A stretch of DNA of 64,000 bases from Mangrovivirga halotolerans (GCF_026241165.1 NZ_JAPFQN010000003.1:372001-436000); one strand, 5' to 3'; counted from the stretch's first letter, positions 53,165 through 63,547 are shown. Numbers and translations are program-made. The notes: generated by a model from the sequence alone, not told the origin.

Positions 53165-54520
53165 ATGAATTATTTCGAGCATTTTAAAATAAATTTCAAA
53201 CTGGCTGTGCCTGTGATGATCAGTCAGTTAGGTCATATAATGGTAAATGTGGCTGATAGTGCCATGGTCGGACATCTGGGGAAAACTCCCCTGGCAGGGT
53301 CTGCACTGGCAGGAAGTATATTCAGCCTGGCCATGACTTTCGGTATAGGGTTATCAATTGGTGTTACCCCTTTCGTTGCTGCAGCAGATGGTGAAAAGAA
53401 TTTCAAGCGACTTGGAGGACTCCTTTACAACGGAATGGTAGTAGGTATTGCCGGGGGACTATTATTATGCTTGCTCATTTTTGCTGTTTTTCCAGCGTTA
53501 CCTTATTTTAATCAACCTCCTGAGGTTGTTACTATTGCTAAACCTTATCTGGCAGTGATCGGGTTTTCACTGATTCCATTAATGTTATTCCAGATATTAA
53601 GACAATTTGTCGAAGGTCTTGCTTTTACCCGCGAAGCAATGGTTATTATTTTATTATCGAATGTGTTGAATATCATTCTTAATTACATATTCATATTCGG
53701 TAAACTTGGACTGCCTGCAATGGGACTTCTTGGGGCAGGTTACAGTACCCTTATTTCGCGTGTAGTGATGATGCTGGCAATCTGGGTTTTCGTAGCGAAA
53801 AACAAGCGATTTAATATACACCGGCGTTTTGCTGTAAAAGCAAGAATTAAACTTGAAACGATTAAAGAAATATTAAGAGTAGGCCTGCCCGGTGGTATAC
53901 AATATACATTTGAGGTGGGGGCTTTTGCCTTGGCTGTGATCATGATGGGGTGGTTGGGAAAAGTCGAGCAAGCTGCGCACCAGGTGGCAATTTCACTTGC
54001 TTCTGTTTCCTATATGATGGCCTCCGGACTCTCAGCAGCGGCAACGATCAGAGTGGGAAACCAATTTGGAAAAAAAGATTTTCCAACCTTAAAGAAAGCT
54101 GCCCATACTTTATTTGCAATGGGACTGGTTTTTATGGGGGTTTGTGGCCTTTTTTTCGCTTTGGCCAGTCAATGGCTGCCAACGTTATTCATCGATGATC
54201 CGGAAGTAATATCTTTGGCTTCAAACCTGATAATTATTGCTGCTGTTTTTCAACTATCAGATGGATTGCAGGTTGTTTGCCTTGGTGCACTTCGTGGACT
54301 TACCGATGTCAAAATCCCAACGATCATTACGATGTTGGCTTATTGGATTTTCGGTTTACCTGTGAGTTGGTTATTCGGGTTTAAGCTTGGTTATGGAGCC
54401 GAAGGAATCTGGTATGGGCTATTGATTGGGTTGACAATTGCAGGCGTTCTTTCTTTGATTCGTTTTGAATGGTATACCAATGCAATGGTGAAAAGAAGTA
54501 GTTACAGGGTCGAATCATAA
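53165..54520 (+). CDS. MATE family efflux transporter
   Basis: The 451-residue protein has twelve hydrophobic helices in two repeats and the MATE patterns: MISQLGHIMVNVADSAMVGH early, TPFVAAADGEKNFKRLGGLL after helix 2, and QAAHQVAISLASVSYMMASG in the second half. It couples drug or metabolite export to Na+ or H+ entry. The substrate is unknown. It follows the Nudix gene by nine bases and is probably co-transcribed with it. Start ATG. Confidence 0.95.
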   Translation: MNYFEHFKINFKLAVPVMISQLGHIMVNVADSAMVGHLGKTPLAGSALAGSIFSLAMTFGIGLSIGVTPFVAAADGEKNFKRLGGLLYNGMVVGIAGGLLLCLLIFAVFPALPYFNQPPEVVTIAKPYLAVIGFSLIPLMLFQILRQFVEGLAFTREAMVIILLSNVLNIILNYIFIFGKLGLPAMGLLGAGYSTLISRVVMMLAIWVFVAKNKRFNIHRRFAVKARIKLETIKEILRVGLPGGIQYTFEVGAFALAVIMMGWLGKVEQAAHQVAISLASVSYMMASGLSAAATIRVGNQFGKKDFPTLKKAAHTLFAMGLVFMGVCGLFFALASQWLPTLFIDDPEVISLASNLIIIAAVFQLSDGLQVVCLGALRGLTDVKIPTIITMLAYWIFGLPVSWLFGFKLGYGAEGIWYGLLIGLTIAGVLSLIRFEWYTNAMVKRSSYRVES

Positions 54521-54581
54521 CCTTCATTTTTCGACATTTGAGAAAAATAATGCATCTTTATGAATTAAGATATTTTTTATC

Positions 54582-55940
54582 ATGAGTAAATACAACTTAT
54601 TATTTCTTCTGTGCACTTTATTGTTTTTTTCTGCTTGTAACCAGGAAGAAAAGGAAGAGAATGCCAGCCAGGAAGAAGAAGATTATGAAATCATGTCGAT
54701 GGAAGAGAGGGCTAAGGTAATTGACTCCCTTTTACAGATTCGAATCAACAGGGTTTTGCCTGAGTTGATGGATCGGACAGGTATCGATATGTGGATATTG
54801 ATAAGTAGAGAATATAATGAAGATCCAGTTCTTGAAACAATGCTTCCGGCTGAGTGGATGTCAGCAAGGAGAAGAACAATTTTGGTGATTTCTTATAATG
54901 GTGATAGTCTGAATACTTATGCTATAGCCAGATATAATGTTGGTGAGGTATTTAAAAAAGCCTGGGATAAAGAAGAAGAACCCGATCAATGGATGGCATT
55001 GAGGAAGTTAGTAGAGCGTCATAAGCCAAATAAAATAGGCATTAATATCTCAAAAGATTTTGCTCTTGCAGATGGAATGCCTAAAACTGAATATGATGCC
55101 TTGCTAAAAGCCCTGCCTCGAAATTATGATAGTAAGATCGTCTCGGCAGAAGGTCTTGCAGTAGGTTGGCTGGAAACACGGACCAATGAAGAAATGGCCC
55201 TTTATAAAGACATTTGCAATATCGCTCACAAGATAATTGCAGAAGGGTTTTCAAATAAAGTTATCACTCCCGGAGAAACCACTACAGATGATGTAGTCTG
55301 GTTTTTCAGGCAAAGAGTGAATGAACTGGGCTTAAAAGCATGGTTTCATCCAACGGTCAGTGTTCAGCGTTCTGATTCTGAAAATTTCGATCATTTACGA
55401 AGCTTTTCAGATAGTCCCGGAGACAGAGTTATTATGCCCGGCGATCTTCTACATGTAGATTTTGGTATTACCTACTTGCGTTTAAATACGGATACACAAC
55501 AGCATGCTTACGTTCTTAAAGAAGGTGAAAAATCTGCTCCTGAATATTTAGTAGAAGCTTTAAAGACCGGAAATCAACTTCAGGATATCCTGACTAATCA
55601 ATTTCTTTTGGCAAGAAGCGGAAATGATATATTAGCTACTGCTTTATCTGAGGCAGATAAACAGGGGATTAAAGCTACCATCTATACACATCCGATTGGA
55701 TATCATGGTCATGCTGCGGGTCCGACAATAGGAATGTGGGATGCGCAAGGTGGTGTGCCTGGACCAGGGGATTATCCTTTATATCCGAGAACAGCCTATA
55801 GTATTGAATTAAACCATGCAGTAAATATTGAACCATGGGGTAAGGAAATCAGGATAATGCTTGAAGAAGATGCATATTTTGATGGTGAGAAAGTGACTTA
55901 CATAGACGGTCGTCAGGAAGAATTTCTTTTGATAAAATAG
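54582..55940 (+). CDS. M24-family metallopeptidase lipoprotein
   Basis: The 452-residue protein has a lipobox (LLFFSAC, Cys19), so it is anchored in the envelope. An N-terminal creatinase-like domain is followed by a pita-bread domain with the five metal ligands: Asp in HVDFGI, Asp in NTDTQQHAY, His in THPIGYHGH, Glu in SIELNHAVN and Glu in IMLEEDAYF. This is the methionine/Xaa-Pro aminopeptidase family; Xaa-Pro dipeptide cleavage is the usual activity. It precedes the MBL hydrolase by 18 bases. Start ATG. Confidence 0.92.
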   Translation: MSKYNLLFLLCTLLFFSACNQEEKEENASQEEEDYEIMSMEERAKVIDSLLQIRINRVLPELMDRTGIDMWILISREYNEDPVLETMLPAEWMSARRRTILVISYNGDSLNTYAIARYNVGEVFKKAWDKEEEPDQWMALRKLVERHKPNKIGINISKDFALADGMPKTEYDALLKALPRNYDSKIVSAEGLAVGWLETRTNEEMALYKDICNIAHKIIAEGFSNKVITPGETTTDDVVWFFRQRVNELGLKAWFHPTVSVQRSDSENFDHLRSFSDSPGDRVIMPGDLLHVDFGITYLRLNTDTQQHAYVLKEGEKSAPEYLVEALKTGNQLQDILTNQFLLARSGNDILATALSEADKQGIKATIYTHPIGYHGHAAGPTIGMWDAQGGVPGPGDYPLYPRTAYSIELNHAVNIEPWGKEIRIMLEEDAYFDGEKVTYIDGRQEEFLLIK

Positions 55941-55958
55941 AACAAATCATATTTTGAT

Positions 55959-56855
55959 ATGATACATATATTAGATCTGAATTTTCAAAATATAAGAGAG
56001 TCGATTGCTGCATTTGCAGTCGAAACCGATAACGGACCTGTACTAATAGAAACAGGACCTCACTCAACATACAGGTTTTTGCGTAGAGCTTTAAAACTTC
56101 GGGGGCTTGAGATAAAGGATGTCAGTAATGTACTGCTCACTCATATTCACCTCGATCATGCGGGGGCTGCCTGGAAACTCGCTATCGGAGGAGCGGATAT
56201 TCATGTCCATCCTAAAGGATCAAAGCATCTTGCTAACCCGGATAAGCTTATGGAAAGTGCAGGTAGAATTTATGGTGATAGCATGGATACCTTATGGGGA
56301 AAGATGAAATCCATTCCTGAAAATCAGATTAAAGAAGTGGGAGATAATGATACTATTTCAATAGGTGGAGTAGATTTTAAGGCTCTTCATACTCCCGGTC
56401 ACGCCTCTCATCACATAGCATGGCAGGTAAACGATAGCATTTTTACCGGAGATGTCGGTGGTGTTAAGATCAATAACGGGCCGGTAGTAGCACCATGTCC
56501 ACCGCCTGATATAAATGTCGAAGCCTGGGATAAGTCTATCGAAGTACTCAGGGAAGCTGATCCTGAACGCCTTTTTTTAACTCATTTTGGTGAGGTGTCA
56601 GGAAAGGAAAATGTTAAGTCCCACTTAGACCAACTTCAGGAAAGCTTGCACGAAATAGCAAAATGGATAAAACCATATGTAGAAAATGGTGAGTCTGATG
56701 AAAAGATAATTCCGGAATTTCAAAAGAAAATGCATCGTCATTTAAAACAAAACGGGGCAACGATAGGAATGCTGGAACAATATGAAGCCGCAAATCCAAG
56801 TTGGATGTCTGTAGCTGGTTTAAAAAGATACTGGAAAAAGAATTCTGCTAAATAA
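55959..56855 (+). CDS. Metallo-beta-lactamase fold hydrolase
   Basis: The 298-residue cytoplasmic protein has the MBL metal motifs: LTHIHLDHAGAAW (HxHxDH), a His in HTPGHASHH, Asp in FTGDVGG and His in LTHFGE. These bind two metals and activate water for hydrolysis of esters, thioesters or lactones; glyoxalase-II-like proteins share the layout. The substrate cannot be stated. The C-terminal third is helical (HLDQLQESLHEIAKWIKPY). It starts 18 bases after the M24 gene and ends 11 bases before the acyltransferase. Confidence 0.92.
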   Translation: MIHILDLNFQNIRESIAAFAVETDNGPVLIETGPHSTYRFLRRALKLRGLEIKDVSNVLLTHIHLDHAGAAWKLAIGGADIHVHPKGSKHLANPDKLMESAGRIYGDSMDTLWGKMKSIPENQIKEVGDNDTISIGGVDFKALHTPGHASHHIAWQVNDSIFTGDVGGVKINNGPVVAPCPPPDINVEAWDKSIEVLREADPERLFLTHFGEVSGKENVKSHLDQLQESLHEIAKWIKPYVENGESDEKIIPEFQKKMHRHLKQNGATIGMLEQYEAANPSWMSVAGLKRYWKKNSAK

Positions 56856-56866
56856 GCATTTTTAGA

Positions 56867-57628
56867 ATGAAAAAGTTTTTTAAGCTTATTTATACGATCT
56901 ATGGAGCAATTACATTCGTAATTGTATTTCTCTTTTTATATCCTTTTTTTCTTTTATTAATTTTTATTAGGCCACTCCAGAAGAACTTACATTTTGTCAA
57001 TCATGTCTGGGCCCGAATCTGGTTTACTGCTGTAGGTATGCCGGTTCACGTTATTAAGAAACAGAAATTTTCATCCAGGAAGCAGGTGATTTTCGTAGCT
57101 AATCACTTTAGTTATATGGATATAGCCATAATGACCTGGTTGTTTAATAATTTCATCTTTATGGGGAAAGCATCAATAGCAAGGGTTCCTCTTTTTGGAT
57201 ATATGTTTAAAAAGCTTCATATAACTGTAGACAGAAGCAGAGCGAAAGATAAGTATGCTGCTTACAGAAAAGGCCTTGAAAAAATCAAAGAAGGAAAAAG
57301 TCTCGCGATTTTTCCGGAGGGTGGAATAAGAGCGAAAAACCCACCAGTCATGGCGCCTTTCAAAGATGGTGCTTTCAGGTTGGCTATAGAGCAAAATGTT
57401 GCAATTGTGCCTGTTACACTTCCTTATAATTGGTTAGTTTTACCAGATAATGAATTTTTGTTTTCTTGGCACAAGCAAAAAATCATTGTTCATGAGCCAA
57501 TTGAAACCCATGAAATGAACGAAAAGGATATTCCAATTTTAAAAAATCGGGTTTATAATATTATCCAAAACGAATTAAATAGTCATTTTCCGGCTCATGA
57601 TTCCGTTACTGAAACTGTTAATGCATGA
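56867..57628 (+). CDS. Lysophospholipid acyltransferase (PlsC-like)
   Basis: The 253-residue protein has a membrane-anchoring helix (about 8-34) and the acyltransferase motifs NHFSYMD (His80, Asp85) and FPEGGIR (149-155). Family members use an acyl-ACP or acyl-CoA to acylate the sn-2 position of lysophosphatidic acid, making phosphatidic acid. Its end overlaps gatC by four bases. Start ATG. Confidence 0.94.
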   Translation: MKKFFKLIYTIYGAITFVIVFLFLYPFFLLLIFIRPLQKNLHFVNHVWARIWFTAVGMPVHVIKKQKFSSRKQVIFVANHFSYMDIAIMTWLFNNFIFMGKASIARVPLFGYMFKKLHITVDRSRAKDKYAAYRKGLEKIKEGKSLAIFPEGGIRAKNPPVMAPFKDGAFRLAIEQNVAIVPVTLPYNWLVLPDNEFLFSWHKQKIIVHEPIETHEMNEKDIPILKNRVYNIIQNELNSHFPAHDSVTETVNA

Positions 57629-57912
57629 AGATCAATAAAGAAACCGTAAGAAAAATTGCTCATCTTGCCAGGCTCGAGTTAAATGAATCTCAGGAAGAGA
57701 GTATGATCAGTGAGCTTTCAGAAATCCTTGATTGGGTAGAAAAACTCAATGAATTGGATACTGAAGGAGTTGAACCATTGATCAATATCTCTGGTGAAGT
57801 TAACAGATGGAGAGAAGACGAAGCTAAACTTACCATATCTCATAAAGAAGCATTAAAAAATGCTCCAGAACATGACGATGACTTTTTCATTGTTCCAAAA
57901 GTAGTAGAATAA
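57625..57912 (+). CDS. gatC: Glu/Asp-tRNA amidotransferase subunit C
   Basis: The 95-residue protein matches GatC: VRKIAHLARLELNESQEESM, the mid-region LDWVEKLNELDTEGVEPLIN, and the tail PEHDDDFFIVPKVVE. It stabilises the GatA/GatB pair that makes Gln-tRNA and Asn-tRNA by amidation; gatA and gatB are not here. It overlaps the acyltransferase by four bases and the next gene by one base (TAATG). Confidence 0.95.
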   Translation: MKINKETVRKIAHLARLELNESQEESMISELSEILDWVEKLNELDTEGVEPLINISGEVNRWREDEAKLTISHKEALKNAPEHDDDFFIVPKVVE

Positions 57913-60812
57913 TGAACAATAATTTTTTAGCTAATAAGAAAAGCACCACAGGTAAAATTCTTCAATATGTTTTATTTCTGGCATTTTTAGGCGCTGGAAC
58001 CTGGTGTTTAGTGGCTTACTTCAATCATGGTGAAAATATTTTCCCTTGGAATGAATTATACAGTCTTCAAAAAGTTACTCAGCCATTATTTTCATTTTCT
58101 CTGGTAACAAGTCAGTTTAATATTTTAGCCGAAAATTTTGTCGGAATTATTTCTTATGGTGCGGGTCTGATGACGATACAGGAAGATCCTTTCTTTTATC
58201 ATTTAATAATTTTCTTTTTAGGGCTTTCGGTAATTTTAAGTGCATTACCTGCTTTGCATAAATATTATTTTTATTTAGGCATATCCCTGGTGATGCTTAT
58301 TCTTATTTGGTCTGATATCGATTCACTTCTGCTTTTTGGCAGGTTGGATAAGATTCCGGTAGTTTTTACTATTATTCTGCTTTTAGGTCCGACGCTATTC
58401 TTTAAATTCAGATCCAAACAGACCAAATTTGGCAGAAGGTGGATAATAAATCTGCTCACTATCCTGTTTTTTGCTTTAATAGTGATCAATTTTAGTGAAC
58501 TGGATAGACCATTAATGTTGTTATCAGCGAATTTGGTTCATGGGAGTCTGATAATTTTTGGTGTAACTGTTTTATTCACTGCACATGATCTATTAACATT
58601 AGTAGCATATTATATTGGAGGTAATACCCGCTCAAATCCTACCTATTTACAGTTTATTTTCGCTTTTCTATTACTATCTGGTAACCTGATATTATTGTAT
58701 CTTGGTTTTCATGAAGACCTGAATATAGACCTTGTACTAGCTCCGGCTATTATATTGTTTATCGGTGCTTACCTCGGAGGATGGTTGTCCTGGAAACTGA
58801 AGCTTAAAGAGGGTGAGTTTATTATCGACTGGAATGTTGATGGTAAATTCTTATATCTGGGTTTTGGACTGGTAAGTCTAGGATTGATTGGTTTTCAGGC
58901 AGCTACAGCAATAGATACACTATTGTATTCGATCAATGATTTGATAATATTTTTACATCTTGGTCTGCTATTTAGTTTTTTCATATATGTAATAATCAAC
59001 TTTAATCAGTTTCTTAAACAAGGAATAAGAATAGGCGATAACCTGTATCGCCCAAAAATTATTCCTTATGTGAGTGTATTTGTATTTGGGACAGTTATTG
59101 GGCTTGGTCTGTATTTTATTACTGGTCAGCTTGTCACTAAATATGGAAAAGCATCACATCAGAGCTTAATCGGAGATTATTATTATTACCTGGATCAGAG
59201 GCAACAGGCAGAAGTCTATTTTAGAAGGTCACGTTTTATTGCGAATAGAAATATTCATGCAAATATGGCCATGGCCTCTTTGATGAGATTAAGAGGAGAA
59301 AAGGTTCGAGAGCAGGTATTTTATGCTGAGGCAGTAAAGTTATCTCCGGATCTCAGGGCACAGTTAAATTCTATACGATTACTCAGAGAAGAAGGAAGAG
59401 AATTTGAAGCATTGTTCAATATCAATGAAGTGGAACAATATTATAGTGATGACCCGGAATATTGGATAGCAAGAGGAGCTGCATATTCTAATGTCAAAAT
59501 ATATGATTCAGCAGTCTGGAGTTTTGAAAAAGCCTATGACTTAGGGTTTGAAGAAAAAGCAATAGCCAATATTATGGCGATTGAAAGTCTGTTAAAAGTT
59601 GGAGACGATACAGATTCTCTGAATAATGCCATATCTCCAGAGGATCAGTCAGATCTTTACAGGGGAAATCTGATTGCACTAAAAAATTTCCAGAAAGAAG
59701 AATTGTCTGATTTTAATTTCACACGTTCAGATTCTGTTTTGGATAAGCCTTCATTTATCCTTTTGAACAACGGAGTGGTAAATCAGATCATGAATCTTAA
59801 AGATTCTATCGAAGAATTGGAGCGATACCGATTTCAAATTCAAAATGCTGAATTCTTAGGTAGCGTAGAGCAGTTAAGTATTTTCAGGAATTATGTAAAG
59901 GGAAATTTTACAGCATCAATTTATGAACTCGGCGGACTTGCAGGGAGTAGCACCGGAAGTTATTACAGATTTTTACAAGGTATGCTGATGGCTGATATGT
60001 ATCATCCTGATCTTGCTGCGGAATATTTCTTCAGGGCTGAAGAAAGTGGATTTGAAGGGAGTGCCTGGGTAGGAATAATTGCTTTGCTTGAAAGTGGGAA
60101 TCTTTCGACAGCTAGAGATATTTACACAGATGCAATCAACTCAGGTTCAGTGCCACCGGATTATTTAAAGGAGCATGAACCTCTATTAATGGATTTGAGC
60201 ATTTTAAGTGTTCAGGATCAGGTGGTTATATTGAAAGAACTATTAATAGAAAACCCATATACGAAGGCAAACGAACTGATGGGAGTTGATACGCTTTCAT
60301 CGGAAGTAAGAGTTGAGCTGAGTAAATTTGAAGCTTCAAAGGGCCGGAGTGATAGGGCAAAATCATTTACAAATGACATTGAACCTCAAGTAGATCCTGT
60401 TACTGGAATGATTCTGGGGATAAATGGCCCTGTAGATCAACCAGAATCTGTCAGAGAAAAGATTTATAGTCAGTTTTTCAGTAGTTATAAAGAACTCTCT
60501 TCAGATGATCTTGAATCGATGGCTTTGGATTTGCTATATGAAACACCTTTGATCTTAATTATAGCAGAAGAATTAACCTCTCGAGATGAGATTCTAAAGG
60601 CAAATAATGTTTTAGCAAACGCTTATAATAATCAATCACAGAATGAATCACTGAGAATCGCTTATGTGATCAGTAGTGCAAAGGCTGGTCTTGAAGATTA
60701 TGCCAGGAAAACATTTAGCGATATTAGAAGTAGTATTCCTGCGGATTCGGTTGAAAACTTAGAATTGATGATTGAAGACCTGCTTCAACAACCATCAACA
60801 GACTGGGAATAA
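57912..60812 (+). CDS. Large membrane protein with C-terminal TPR-like region
   Basis: The 966-residue protein has about eleven or twelve helices in the first 405 residues, then a TPR-rich soluble part (about 410-960: DYYYYLDQRQQAEVYFRRSR, YDSAVWSFEKAYDLGFEEKA and later helical pairs). No enzymatic motif is seen. The likely arrangement is a multi-helix membrane domain holding an extracytoplasmic scaffold. Its ATG overlaps the gatC stop by one base, so it is translated from the same message. The function is unknown. Confidence 0.82.
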   Translation: MNNNFLANKKSTTGKILQYVLFLAFLGAGTWCLVAYFNHGENIFPWNELYSLQKVTQPLFSFSLVTSQFNILAENFVGIISYGAGLMTIQEDPFFYHLIIFFLGLSVILSALPALHKYYFYLGISLVMLILIWSDIDSLLLFGRLDKIPVVFTIILLLGPTLFFKFRSKQTKFGRRWIINLLTILFFALIVINFSELDRPLMLLSANLVHGSLIIFGVTVLFTAHDLLTLVAYYIGGNTRSNPTYLQFIFAFLLLSGNLILLYLGFHEDLNIDLVLAPAIILFIGAYLGGWLSWKLKLKEGEFIIDWNVDGKFLYLGFGLVSLGLIGFQAATAIDTLLYSINDLIIFLHLGLLFSFFIYVIINFNQFLKQGIRIGDNLYRPKIIPYVSVFVFGTVIGLGLYFITGQLVTKYGKASHQSLIGDYYYYLDQRQQAEVYFRRSRFIANRNIHANMAMASLMRLRGEKVREQVFYAEAVKLSPDLRAQLNSIRLLREEGREFEALFNINEVEQYYSDDPEYWIARGAAYSNVKIYDSAVWSFEKAYDLGFEEKAIANIMAIESLLKVGDDTDSLNNAISPEDQSDLYRGNLIALKNFQKEELSDFNFTRSDSVLDKPSFILLNNGVVNQIMNLKDSIEELERYRFQIQNAEFLGSVEQLSIFRNYVKGNFTASIYELGGLAGSSTGSYYRFLQGMLMADMYHPDLAAEYFFRAEESGFEGSAWVGIIALLESGNLSTARDIYTDAINSGSVPPDYLKEHEPLLMDLSILSVQDQVVILKELLIENPYTKANELMGVDTLSSEVRVELSKFEASKGRSDRAKSFTNDIEPQVDPVTGMILGINGPVDQPESVREKIYSQFFSSYKELSSDDLESMALDLLYETPLILIIAEELTSRDEILKANNVLANAYNNQSQNESLRIAYVISSAKAGLEDYARKTFSDIRSSIPADSVENLELMIEDLLQQPSTDWE

Positions 60813-60904
60813 TCCGATTGTCATTATTTCTTTCCGCTTATAAATTAATGATTCAGAAAATGATTCATTGTTGGTTAATTTATATTGCTAAATAATTCAA
60901 GATC

Positions 60905-61618
60905 ATGAGCAAGGTCATAGAGACTAGTAACATTTCCAAGATATATAAAATGGGTACCCAAACAGTGGAGGCCCTTAAAAGCATCACTATTTCAATAGAT
61001 AAAGGAGAGTATGTCGCCTTTATGGGACCTTCCGGTTCAGGTAAATCAACCTTGATGAATATCGTAGGATGCCTGGATACCCCAACAGCCGGATCATACG
61101 TTCTCAATAATCATGATGTATCCAGTTTGTCAGATAATGAACTGGCTTTAATCAGAAATAAGGAAATTGGATTCGTTTTTCAGACTTTCAACTTATTACC
61201 AAGGGCAACTGCTCTCGAAAATGTAGCTCTTCCATTAATCTATGCTGGAATGCGAAAAGCAGACAGGCTGGAAAAAGCTATGAATGTTCTCAAAAGCGTC
61301 GGATTAGGGGATAGAGCTGATCACAAACCAAATGAATTATCAGGAGGACAGAGGCAACGGGTTGCTGTTGCAAGAGCTCTTGTTAACGATCCAAGTATTA
61401 TCCTGGCTGATGAACCTACCGGTAACCTTGATACTAAGACTTCTTACGAGATTATGGATCTTTTCCAAAAATTACATGATCAGGGTAATACCATAATTAT
61501 GGTAACTCACGAAGATGATATAGCTCACTATGCTCACAGAATAGTCAGGCTTCGCGACGGATTGATTGAATCTGACGAAGTAAATACCGATATTCGTACT
61601 GGTAAAATTGAAGCTTGA
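60905..61618 (+). CDS. ABC transporter ATP-binding protein (LolD/MacB-like)
   Basis: The 237-residue protein has the complete nucleotide-binding set: Walker [10 protein letters not shown] (41-49), Q-loop [11 protein letters not shown], signature LSGGQ (145-149), Walker B IILADE (165-170) and the switch His in MVTHEDD. It has the compact form of the LolD/MacB/FtsE group that drives lipoprotein or peptide export across the envelope. The permease is not adjacent, so its partner lies elsewhere. It starts two bases before the downstream ATG. Start ATG. Confidence 0.95.
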   Translation: MSKVIETSNISKIYKMGTQTVEALKSITISIDKGEYVAFMGPSGSGKSTLMNIVGCLDTPTAGSYVLNNHDVSSLSDNELALIRNKEIGFVFQTFNLLPRATALENVALPLIYAGMRKADRLEKAMNVLKSVGLGDRADHKPNELSGGQRQRVAVARALVNDPSIILADEPTGNLDTKTSYEIMDLFQKLHDQGNTIIMVTHEDDIAHYAHRIVRLRDGLIESDEVNTDIRTGKIEA

Positions 61619-61620
61619 CT

Positions 61621-62169
61621 ATGAAAGTTTATACTAAAACCGGTGATGATGGCACCACTGGTATTCTTGGAGGTACCCGATTACCTAAATCTCACATCAG
61701 AATTGAAGCATATGGTACCGTAGATGAATTACTATCCTGGATTGGTATGGTAAGAGATCAAAAGGTGAACGAAAAACGTAATGATTTCCTTATTAGAATT
61801 CAAGACAGGTTATTTACCTTAGGTTCATATCTTGCCTCAGATCCTGAAAAATCAAAAGTAGCTATTCCGAAGATCAACGAACAGGATATAAAAGATCTGG
61901 AAGCTGAAATGGATACTATGGATGAAAATCTGCCTCCATTGAAAAACTTTGTCCTTCCCGGAGGCAATCAATCAGTCAGTTATGTTCACATTGCCAGAAC
62001 TGTTTGCCGTAGAGCTGAAAGAGCTGTAGTGCTTCTTAATGAACATCAGGCTCTCGATAAAAAGGTTATCCATTATCTAAATCGCCTTTCCGATTATCTT
62101 TTCGTTCTGTCCAGAATGAATTCCAAAGAATTAAATGCGACAGAAACACCCTGGGTTCCCGAAAAATAA
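61621..62169 (+). CDS. PduO-type cob(I)alamin adenosyltransferase
   Basis: The 182-residue protein has the ATP-binding start MKVYTKTGDDGTTGILGGTR, then RIEAYGTVDELLSWIG, and the C-terminal SRxxxR-like segment HIARTVCRRAERAVVLL with HYLNRLSDYLFVLSR. It transfers adenosyl from ATP to cobalamin, giving adenosylcobalamin. I chose ATG at 61621, since the longer frame starts with TTG inside the preceding stop. It is two bases after the ABC gene, so the two share a message. The TonB receptor may supply cobalamin, but that is only inference. Confidence 0.93.
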   Translation: MKVYTKTGDDGTTGILGGTRLPKSHIRIEAYGTVDELLSWIGMVRDQKVNEKRNDFLIRIQDRLFTLGSYLASDPEKSKVAIPKINEQDIKDLEAEMDTMDENLPPLKNFVLPGGNQSVSYVHIARTVCRRAERAVVLLNEHQALDKKVIHYLNRLSDYLFVLSRMNSKELNATETPWVPEK

Positions 62170-62288
62170 ATCTCTTTCTAATAAACAGGGCTTTGAAATT
62201 TTATTTTGTCATTAAGATAAAAAATCAAATTCGTCAATATTTAATTTTGACAGAACAATAGAAGTCTCCTTTTTATTATTGATAATCA

Positions 62289-62320
62289 TTGGGTTTCAAG
62301 ATTTAAAATTGATATTTTTG
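62289..62320 (+). promoter_or_regulatory. Promoter for ilvE
   Basis: TTG at 62289-62291 and TATTTTTG (TAnnTTTG) at 62313-62320 are 21 bases apart, matching the Bacteroidota promoter. The start codon is 56 bases after the -7. This is one of the better promoter matches in the window. Confidence 0.6.
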
Positions 62321-62375
62321 CACATATTTTAAGTGAAGATAATAATCTTCAATATTGAACCCGAAATAACCCGTC

Positions 62376-63440
62376 ATGACCGAAACTATTGATATTAAAG
62401 TAACAAAGATAAAGGAGTCAAAACTTCCGGGAGTTGATTTTGATAATATCCCATTTGGTCGAATTTACACAGACCATATGTTTATGGCCGACTACAAAGA
62501 TGGTAAGTGGCAAAACTTTGAAATCTTACCTTACGGTCCTTTAGAACTTGATCCGGCAACAACCACCTTGCATTACGCACAATCTATTTTCGAAGGATTG
62601 AAAGCTTATAAATCAGAGTCAGGAGAAACTTTAGTTTTCAGACCTTTCGCAAATTTCGAAAGATTAAATAAATCAGCTGAAAGAATGTGTATTCCTGAAG
62701 TTCCTAAGGAATTATATGAACAAGGAATGAGAGCCTTGCTCGAGATCGATAATGACTGGATTCCCAATGAGGTAGGCAAATCGTTATATATTCGTCCATT
62801 TGTTTTTGGTACTGATGATTTTATTGGTATCCGTCCTTCTGATAATTATAAATTTATAATCATCACGTGTCCGGTAGGATCATATTACGCTGAACCTGTA
62901 AGTGTAAAAATTGAAACACATTTTACCAGGGCTGCAAAAGGAGGAGTTGGATATGCAAAAACTGCGGGTAACTATGCAGCATCTTTGTATCCTGCAAAGT
63001 TGGCTGCTGAGGAAGGATATCAGCAATTGATCTGGACCGATGGAAAAGAGCATAAGTATATTGAAGAGTCTGGAACAATGAATATCATGTTTAGAATCGA
63101 TGATACATTGATCACTCCGCATCCGGGAGACTCGGTTTTACCAGGTATCACAAGAGATAGTGTCCTTAAGTTAGCAAGAGATTGGGGGGTTAAGGTTGAA
63201 GAGAGAAAGATTTCTGTAGAAGAAGTGGTGAAAGCAGCTCAGGAAGGTAGAATTCAGGAAGCTTTCGGAACAGGTACAGCAGCAACTATTGCTCATATAA
63301 AAAAGATCGGATATGAAGGAGCAAATTATGAATTGCCTCCGATCAGTGAAAGAGAATGGTCAAACAAATTTCTTAGAGAACTTGATATGATAAAATATGG
63401 TCAAGCAGAGGATAAGTTTGGCTGGAATTATAAATTATAA
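62376..63440 (+). CDS. ilvE: Branched-chain amino acid aminotransferase
   Basis: The 354-residue protein is a fold type IV PLP enzyme. Catalytic Lys195 lies in GVGYAKTAGNYAASL, the phosphate-binding segment in EESGTMNIMF, and the C-terminal GTGTAATIAHI near residue 305. It interconverts Leu, Ile and Val with their 2-oxo acids, using 2-oxoglutarate/glutamate. The length and start fit the long BCAT group. It has its own promoter and terminator. Confidence 0.95.
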   Translation: MTETIDIKVTKIKESKLPGVDFDNIPFGRIYTDHMFMADYKDGKWQNFEILPYGPLELDPATTTLHYAQSIFEGLKAYKSESGETLVFRPFANFERLNKSAERMCIPEVPKELYEQGMRALLEIDNDWIPNEVGKSLYIRPFVFGTDDFIGIRPSDNYKFIIITCPVGSYYAEPVSVKIETHFTRAAKGGVGYAKTAGNYAASLYPAKLAAEEGYQQLIWTDGKEHKYIEESGTMNIMFRIDDTLITPHPGDSVLPGITRDSVLKLARDWGVKVEERKISVEEVVKAAQEGRIQEAFGTGTAATIAHIKKIGYEGANYELPPISEREWSNKFLRELDMIKYGQAEDKFGWNYKL

Positions 63441-63463
63441 AGATTTTTAAAGTTTTTTAATGA

Positions 63464-63493
63464 AAATCACGGCCAGTGGTCGTGATTTTTTTG
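63464..63493 (+). terminator. Intrinsic terminator for ilvE
   Basis: AAATCACG at 63464-63471 pairs with CGTGATTT at 63481-63488, extended inward by GCC/GGT to an 11-base stem with an AGT loop, then TTTTTT. It begins 24 bases after the ilvE stop. Confidence 0.92.
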
Positions 63494-63519
63494 TGAATAA
63501 TAAGTTAATTACCTTAAAA

Positions 63520-63547
63520 TTGACAAAGGTATTTACCGCTATATTTA
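63520..63547 (+). promoter_or_regulatory. Possible promoter for the last gene
   Basis: TTG at 63520-63522 is followed 17 bases later by TATATTTA (63540-63547), one base from TAnnTTTG. It is 35 bases before the ATG at 63582. The match is reasonable but unproven. Confidence 0.4.
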